A stretch of DNA of 11,752 nucleotides from CAVPEW01 sp050247895 (GTDB lineage: Bacteria > Actinomycetota > Acidimicrobiia > Acidimicrobiales > VFJN01): NCBI GenBank assembly GCA_050247895.1, contig JBFWTJ010000108.1:1-11752 (forward strand), read 5' to 3'. The position numbers were made by a program, and so were the translations under genes. Under the pieces are notes generated by a model. That model searched no databases. It worked only from the letters and a program-made list of their open reading frames with translations, and was not told where the DNA came from. Of the stretch, positions 6,575 to 11,752 are shown in pieces; position 1 is the first letter of the stretch, and the number at the start of each line of letters is the position of its first letter.

Positions 6575-6596
6575 GAGGGCTCTCATCGGCCCCTCA
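6571..6596 (+). promoter_or_regulatory. Putative response-regulator operator, copy 2
   Basis: It matches the element at 4055-4080 at 20 of 26 positions. It contains GTGAGA-N4-TCTCAT (6571-6586) and the phased pair TCTCA (6581) and CCTCA (6592), again 11 bp apart. It ends 35 bp before the ATG at 6631, the same distance as copy 1. It overlaps the response regulator stop codon and the left arm of the following hairpin. The base GACGAT at 6619-6624 would be the -10 of a leaderless transcript starting at 6631. Confidence 0.58.
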
Positions 6597-6620
6597 GGGT
6601 CCTGCAACCTGAGGGGCCGA
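6586..6620 (+). promoter_or_regulatory. Perfect 13-bp inverted repeat between regulator and phosphotransferase genes
   Basis: TCGGCCCCTCAGG (6586-6598) and CCTGAGGGGCCGA (6608-6620) are perfect reverse complements around a 9-base loop. In RNA read through from the regulator gene this would be a very stable hairpin. No U-tract follows, so it may be an actinobacterial terminator without U-tail or an attenuator. Its 3' arm holds the only SD-like GAGGGG before the ATG at 6631, which would be sequestered. As DNA it could extend the operator, since its arms repeat part of the box in inverted orientation. Confidence 0.6.
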
Positions 6621-6630
6621 CGATCCGCCC

Positions 6631-7905
6631 ATGCGCGGACCGACGCCCGAACCCCACCCCGCCTCGTGGCCCGAGCCGCTGGCCCTGCTGCTGGGCGAGC
6701 CGGCCCGGGGCCTGCTCGCCGCAGCCACCGCCGCCGCGGGGGCCGACCTGGTCCGCTGCCGGCCCCGGCAGGTCAACCACCAGCCGGGCTCGTCGACCAC
6801 CGTCCAGTACCGCGTCGACGCCCGCTGGCCCGACGGGCGGACCTCGGCCGAGACCTTCGTGGCCCGCATCGGCCGGGGCGCCCCCCGGGGCACGGCCACC
6901 TTCACCCTGGGATCCCACCAGGCCTCCGTGTGGCGCTGGCCCCACGACCCCGGCCTGCCCGGCCTCGCCGACGCCCTCGACCGGGACCGCCTGGCCGGCC
7001 TGTTCGACTCGCTCGGGCTCGACCCCGGGGCCCCCGAGGTCCGGGTCCGGGCCCACCGGCCCGGTCGCCGGGCCGTCGTCGAGGTGCGGGGGCCGCGGCA
7101 CCGCCTCTTCCTCAAGGTGGTGCGGCCCGACCGGGCCGAGGCCCTGCACCGGCGCCATCGTCTCCTGGCCGGGCACCTCCCCGTCCCCGAGAGCCTGGGA
7201 TGGACCGACGCCGGGGTGGTCGTCCTGACCGCCCTCCCCGGCCGGACCCTGCGCGACGCGCTGCGCTCGGGCGGTCCGCTGCCCGAGCCGTCCACGGTCA
7301 CCGGGCTCCTCGACGCCCTGCCCGCCTCGCTGGCCGCCGGGCCCGCCCGGCGCGACCTGGTGGCCGCGGCCGGCCACCACGCCGAGGTGATCGCCGACCA
7401 CCTCCCCGCGGCCCGGACCCGCCTCGCCCGCCTCCGGGACGCCCTCGAGCCCTTCGCCCTGCCCGACGGCCACGCGGTCGCGCCGGTCCACGGCGACCTC
7501 TACGAGGCCCAGCTCCTGGTCTCGGGCGACCGGATCGTCGGCCTGCTCGACGTCGACACCGCCGGGCCCGGCTGCCGGGTCGACGACCTGGCCAACTTCG
7601 TCGGCCACCTGTCGGTCCTGGGCCTGGGCCTGGGACGCACGGCGGCGGTCAACCGGTGGGGCGCGGCGCTGCTGCGCGAGGCCGAGCGACGCCACGACCG
7701 CCGCGAGGTGCGCCACCGGGTCGCCGCGGCGATCGTCGGGCTGGCCACCGGGCCGTTCCGGGTGCTCGAGCCGGGCTGGCCCGACGCGACCCTGCGCCGC
7801 CTCGACCTGGCCCGGGACTGGATCGCGGGGGCCTCCCGCCGTGGCGCGGATGAGCGAGGTCTCACCTCGGGCTCCCGGCGACCTCACGTCGCAGCCGCAT
7901 CCTGA
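6631..7905 (+). CDS. APH/choline-kinase-fold phosphotransferase, substrate unknown
   Basis: A 424-residue protein with the kinase-like catalytic core of the APH superfamily. The catalytic loop is VHGDLYEAQLL (286-296), with Asp289 as probable base. The metal-binding segment is GLLDVDTAGPG (304-314), with Asp307/Asp309. Lys162 in LFLKVV is a plausible ATP-binding lysine. The first 140 residues or so are less recognisable and may form an extra N-terminal lobe; a VARI/GRG segment at 77-83 may belong to it. Members act on antibiotics, sugars, amino alcohols or other small molecules, and nothing here identifies the substrate. Calling it a resistance gene would be unsupported. It shares an operator and promoter spacing with the two-component operon, so it is a probable regulon member. 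No signal peptide is visible, so it is presumably cytoplasmic. Confidence 0.85.
   Translation: MRGPTPEPHPASWPEPLALLLGEPARGLLAAATAAAGADLVRCRPRQVNHQPGSSTTVQYRVDARWPDGRTSAETFVARIGRGAPRGTATFTLGSHQASVWRWPHDPGLPGLADALDRDRLAGLFDSLGLDPGAPEVRVRAHRPGRRAVVEVRGPRHRLFLKVVRPDRAEALHRRHRLLAGHLPVPESLGWTDAGVVVLTALPGRTLRDALRSGGPLPEPSTVTGLLDALPASLAAGPARRDLVAAAGHHAEVIADHLPAARTRLARLRDALEPFALPDGHAVAPVHGDLYEAQLLVSGDRIVGLLDVDTAGPGCRVDDLANFVGHLSVLGLGLGRTAAVNRWGAALLREAERRHDRREVRHRVAAAIVGLATGPFRVLEPGWPDATLRRLDLARDWIAGASRRGADERGLTSGSRRPHVAAAS
7850..7886 (+). promoter_or_regulatory. Weak third copy of the response-regulator box
   Basis: ATGAGC-N4-TCTCAC (7850-7865) resembles the palindromic half of the two better boxes (12 of 16 positions match copy 1). 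It is followed by three CTC-containing units at 7860, 7871 and 7882, spaced 11 bp apart. It lies inside the last codons of the phosphotransferase and upstream of the repeat protein starting at 7941. CATCCT at 7898-7903 could serve as a -10. The match is degenerate and may be chance. Confidence 0.25.
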
Positions 7906-7940
7906 GCCACACCACGAACCGAGCGAAGGAGACCACGAAG

Positions 7941-8489
7941 ATGCCGATCGAACGCTGGAAGCTGATCACCGGCGGAGCGATCCTGGGCGGCCTGACCGCC
8001 GGGGGCCTGGCCGCCGCCGACAGCGGCGACCCCTTCCGCCTCAACGACCGCCCGACGGCGATCTCGATCGCGCCCGCCAGCGCGTCCGAGGCGCCCGCCG
8101 TGCCCGTCGCCCCCGCCGTCGACCCCTCCCCGGAGTCGGCCGACTCCCCGGCCGAGAGCCCCTTCGACTCGGCCGACTCGCCCTTCGACAGCCCCGACGA
8201 TCCCGGCTGGGTCGACCCCTCGCCCGAGTCGGCCGACTCGCCGAACGAGAGCCCGGTCGACTCGGCCGACTCGCCCTTCGACAGCCCCGACGACCCGGCC
8301 TGGATCGACCCCTCGCCCGAGTCGGCCGACTCGCCGAACGAGAGCGCCCAGGACAGCCCCCCGCCCGCCCCGGCCCCGGCCCCGGCACCGGCACCGGCAC
8401 CGGCACCCGCACCGGTGCGCGACGACTCGCGGCACAGCGTCGCCTCGCCGGCCAGCGTCGACAGCGCCTCGGCCGACAGCCCCGACTGA
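7941..8489 (+). CDS. Exported acidic Ser/Asp/Pro repeat protein
   Basis: A 182-residue protein of unknown function. The N-terminus (MPIERWKLITGGAILGG onward, with AAAD at 24-27) looks like a signal peptide with possible cleavage near residue 26. Residues 61-91 and 92-122 are two near-identical 31-residue units, each beginning DPSPESADSP and ending in a GW or AW motif. A third partial unit covers 123-135. A Pro-Ala tract (140-158) and a Ser/Asp-rich tail follow. There is one Trp in each full repeat and no Cys in the whole protein. The sequence suggests a disordered, negatively charged extracytoplasmic protein. An AAGGAG ribosome-binding site lies 9 bases before the ATG. It is the last gene of the plus-strand cassette and the second acidic envelope protein beside this two-component system. 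A functional link is inference. Confidence 0.85.
   Translation: MPIERWKLITGGAILGGLTAGGLAAADSGDPFRLNDRPTAISIAPASASEAPAVPVAPAVDPSPESADSPAESPFDSADSPFDSPDDPGWVDPSPESADSPNESPVDSADSPFDSPDDPAWIDPSPESADSPNESAQDSPPPAPAPAPAPAPAPAPAPVRDDSRHSVASPASVDSASADSPD
8121..8345 (+). repeat. 93-bp in-frame tandem repeat (two full units, one partial)
   Basis: Units begin at 8121, 8214 and 8307, each starting with the DPSPESADSP codons. Units 1 and 2 are highly similar at the DNA level, including shared third-position choices, which suggests recent duplication. The repeat length keeps the reading frame. Unit 3 matches only over about its first 13 codons and then diverges into the Pro-Ala tract. Confidence 0.9.
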
Positions 8490-8493
8490 CCGC

Positions 8494-8530
8494 TGGTGGT
8501 GGGGCGCCCGCGGTCCGCCCCCTACCACCA
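8494..8530 (+). terminator. Hairpin after the repeat-protein gene
   Basis: TGGTGGTGGGGCG (8494-8506) pairs with CGCCCC (8516-8521) and ACCACCA (8524-8530), giving 13 base pairs with a 2-base bulge and a 9-base loop. It starts four bases after the stop codon at 8489. There is no U-tract, as is usual for candidate terminators in very GC-rich actinobacteria. Confidence 0.6.
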
Positions 8531-8540
8531 CGCCCGCACC

Positions 8541-8573
8541 GCCGGGAGGCCCGTGGCAGGCGGGCCTCCCGGC
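8541..8573. terminator. Perfect 13-bp hairpin, probable bidirectional terminator
   Basis: GCCGGGAGGCCCG (8541-8553) and CGGGCCTCCCGGC (8561-8573) are exact reverse complements around a 7-base loop. It lies between two convergent genes (plus-strand gene ending at 8489, minus-strand gene ending at 8646), so it can stop transcription from either side. Confidence 0.7.
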
Positions 8574-8645
8574 CATGGGTTCCGACCGTCGCCCGCCGCA
8601 TGCACCGGGCGCGGGCCGGCGGTCGGGCGCGTCCCCGGTCCGGGC

Positions 8646-10052
<1,407 letters not shown>

Positions 10053-10100
10053 GGTGCCCTCCCCTGCGTCACCTCGGTCGTCCCCCGCCGGACCGGATCG

Positions 10101-10862
10101 CTACGGGAGCGTCAGGATCTCGGGCCCGTCGGGGGTGACGGCCACCGTGTGCTCCACGTGTGCGGCCAGGCTGCCGTCCAGCGTGCGGACGGTCCACCCG
10201 TCGTCGAGCACCTCGCTGCGGGCCGAGCCGTCGACCAGCATCGGCTCGACGGCGAAGGTCTGGCCGGCCTCGAGCCGCGGGCCGCGCCCGGGGCGGCCGT
10301 AGTTGGGTACGTCGGGAGGCTCGTGCATGGCCCGACCGATCCCGTGACCGACGTAGTCCCGGACCACCTCGTAGCCGTCGGCCTCGATCCGGCGCTGGAT
10401 CGCGGCACCCACGTCGGACAAGCGGTTGCCCGCGACGAACCGGGCGATCCCCGCGGCCAGGGCCCGGTCGGCCGCCTCGACCAGCCGGGCGGCGCGCTCG
10501 TCGAGGCCGCCGACGCCGGCGGTGAACGCGGCGTCGCCGTGCCAGCCGTCGACGATGGCACCGCAGTCGATCGACACGATGTCGCCCTCCTCGAGGCGCC
10601 GGTCGTCGGGGATGCCGTGGACGATCACGTCGTTGGGCGACGCGCAGATCACCGCCGGGTAGCCGTGGTACCCGAGGAAGTTGGACCGGGCACCCCGTCG
10701 CTCGATGACGTCGCGCCCGACGCGGTCGAGCTCGGCGGTGGTGACCCCCGGGTGGATGGCGGCCCGGATGCGGTCGTGCATCTCGGCCACGACCCGCCCG
10801 GCCCGGCGCATGGCGGCGAGCTCGTCGGCGTTGCGGACCGGGATGGCCTGGCGGTTCAGCAC
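10101..10862 (-). CDS. map: Type I methionine aminopeptidase
   Basis: The 253-residue enzyme that removes the initiator methionine from nascent proteins. All expected residues are present: His82 (VIVHG), metal ligands Asp99 (SIDCGA) and Asp110 (WHGDAAFT), His173 and His180 (GHGIGRAMHE), Glu206 (VEPML) and Glu237 (VEHTV). There is no long N-terminal extension or zinc-finger domain, so it is the compact class Ia-like form. It starts with GTG five bases after the adk stop, in the common secY-adk-map order. In many genomes infA follows; here the MtnP-Apt fusion follows instead. Confidence 0.97.
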   Translation of the reverse strand: MLNRQAIPVRNADELAAMRRAGRVVAEMHDRIRAAIHPGVTTAELDRVGRDVIERRGARSNFLGYHGYPAVICASPNDVIVHGIPDDRRLEEGDIVSIDCGAIVDGWHGDAAFTAGVGGLDERAARLVEAADRALAAGIARFVAGNRLSDVGAAIQRRIEADGYEVVRDYVGHGIGRAMHEPPDVPNYGRPGRGPRLEAGQTFAVEPMLVDGSARSEVLDDGWTVRTLDGSLAAHVEHTVAVTPDGPEILTLP

Positions 10863-10867
10863 GATGC

Positions 10868-11530
10868 TCAGCCCTGCCGTGCGGCGTCGACGGTGCGGAC
10901 CAGCCGGGAGGTGACCTCGTCGGTCGAACCGAGGCCGTCCACGTGGCGCAGCAGGCCGCGCTCGGCGTACCAGGCGATGAGCGGGCGGGTCTCCCGCTCG
11001 TAGATCTCGAGGCGCTGCCCGATGGCCTCGGGCGTGTCGTCGTCACGCTGGACCACGTCGCCGCCGCAGTTGTCGCAGACCCATCCGTAGCGGGGCGGGC
11101 TCTCCACCGAGTAGTTGGCACCGCAGTCCACGCACACCCGCCGCCCGGCCAGCCGGGTCAGCACGATCTCGGTCGGCACGTCGAGGTCGACGACCAGGTC
11201 GAGGGGCCGATCGACGGTGATCTTCTCGAGGATCTCGGCCTGGCCGACCGTGCGGGGGAAGCCGTCGAGGATGTAGCCCCGGTTCCGGGTGTCGTCGCGC
11301 TCGAGGCGTTCCTCGACGATGCCGCCCATGAGGTCGTCGGAGACGAGGTGGCCGCGGTCCATGACCTCGGCGGCACGTCGGCCCAGCTCCGTGCCCTCCT
11401 TCACCGCGGCACGCAGCATGTCGCCGGTGGAGATGTGGGGCACGACGTAGTGCCTCGACAGGCGCACGCACTGCGTGCCCTTGCCCGCGCCCTGTCGCCC
11501 GAGCATCACCAGCCGGGCGCCGGGGATCAC
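10868..11530 (-). CDS. adk: Adenylate kinase (zinc-type lid)
   Basis: A 220-residue enzyme interconverting AMP + ATP and 2 ADP. It shows the P-loop GRQGAGKGT (11-19), the AMP-binding STGDMLR (35-40), DGFPRT (89-94), and a long lid with Cys133, Cys136, Cys152 and Cys155, the four-cysteine zinc site found in many Gram-positive-type enzymes. The P-loop has Arg-Gln where most family members have Pro-Pro or Ala-Pro; the catalytic Lys is kept. The start is GTG and overlaps the secY stop by 4 bp (GTGA), which implies translational coupling. Its product works on AMP, the end product of the fused salvage enzyme two genes downstream. Confidence 0.97.
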   Translation of the reverse strand: MIPGARLVMLGRQGAGKGTQCVRLSRHYVVPHISTGDMLRAAVKEGTELGRRAAEVMDRGHLVSDDLMGGIVEERLERDDTRNRGYILDGFPRTVGQAEILEKITVDRPLDLVVDLDVPTEIVLTRLAGRRVCVDCGANYSVESPPRYGWVCDNCGGDVVQRDDDTPEAIGQRLEIYERETRPLIAWYAERGLLRHVDGLGSTDEVTSRLVRTVDAARQG

Positions 11531-11752
11531 TTCAGGAAGCCCTCGTAGTTCCGCATCATCAGCTGACTGTCGATCTGCTTCATGGTCTCGAGCGCCACGC
11601 CGACCGCGATGAGGATCGACACGCCGGCGAAGGGGAAGCTCTGCACGTCGGCGAAGGCCAGCAGGAGCGAGGGCAGCAGGGCGATGAAGGCGACGAAGAG
11701 AGCACCCGGCAGGGTGATGCGGTTGAGGATCCGGGCCAGGTAGCGCTCGGTC
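11527..11752 (-). CDS. secY: Preprotein translocase subunit SecY, C-terminal part
   Basis: The last 74 codons of a gene that runs off the right edge. The translated end reads TERYLARILNRITLPGALFV, then a hydrophobic helix (IALLPSLLLAFA), a second one (GVSILIAVGVALETMKQI), and finishes DSQLMMRNYEGFLK. This is the TM9-TM10 and C-terminal tail pattern of SecY. The secY-adk junction with overlapping stop and start is standard for the spc operon. The 5' part, with the rest of the channel, lies outside the window. Confidence 0.96.
   Translation of the reverse strand, partial: TERYLARILNRITLPGALFVAFIALLPSLLLAFADVQSFPFAGVSILIAVGVALETMKQIDSQLMMRNYEGFLK

Noticed and set aside
6583..7887. Minus-strand frame of more than 400 codons opposite the phosphotransferase.
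   Set aside because: Gly/Pro/Arg-rich shadow; the plus strand carries the conserved HGDL and DVD motifs.
8364..8415. Simple CCGGCA/CCGGCC repeats considered as a possible CRISPR or binding-site array.
   Set aside because: They are in-frame Pro-Ala codons of the repeat protein with no spacers.

Overview
The window is very GC-rich chromosomal DNA with conserved actinobacterial ribosomal-protein and housekeeping genes. The gene order, a cysteine-free S4, a GRQGAGKGT adenylate kinase P-loop and a zinc-type adenylate kinase lid fit a high-GC actinobacterium, plausibly of the Acidimicrobiia. That placement is inference from gene content, not from a phylogeny.

Left block (76-3847, all minus strand, transcribed right to left): rpmJ-rpsM-rpsK-rpsD-rpoA-rplQ-truA, the classical alpha operon plus tRNA pseudouridine synthase. 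A sigma-70-type promoter with a 17-bp spacer lies about 110 bp upstream of rpmJ. The 37-codon rpmJ gene is easily missed because it is so short.

Central cassette (4115-8489, all plus strand): a small Pro-rich secreted or anchored protein with an Asp-rich tail, a membrane histidine kinase whose start codon lies inside the poly-Asp coding tract, an OmpR-type response regulator, an APH-fold phosphotransferase, and a second exported acidic, low-complexity protein built from 31-residue Ser/Asp/Pro repeats. A 26-bp element occurs twice with 20/26 identity, upstream of the small secreted protein and upstream of the phosphotransferase. Both copies sit exactly 34 bp before the ATG. This places an 11-bp-phased TCTCA direct repeat over the -35 region and an NANNNT -10 hexamer at -12 to -7 if both mRNAs are leaderless. 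The simplest reading is an autoregulated two-component regulon in which the envelope protein, the kinase/regulator pair and the kinase-like enzyme respond together. The signal is unknown.

Right block (8646-11752, minus strand): the 3' end of secY, then adk, map and a natural fusion of 5'-methylthioadenosine phosphorylase with adenine phosphoribosyltransferase. The fused enzyme would turn methylthioadenosine into adenine and then AMP, and the nearby adk product phosphorylates AMP to ADP. Two strong hairpins separate this block from the convergent central cassette.

In many bacteria secY-adk-map continues directly into infA-rpmJ-rpsM. Here about 6 kb of other genes lies between map and rpmJ, and no infA is visible in the window. 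The locus is therefore a broken spc/alpha supercluster with an inserted signalling cassette. No tRNA, rRNA, insertion sequence or CRISPR array was seen, and the longest gene-free stretch (3848-4114) is 267 bp.
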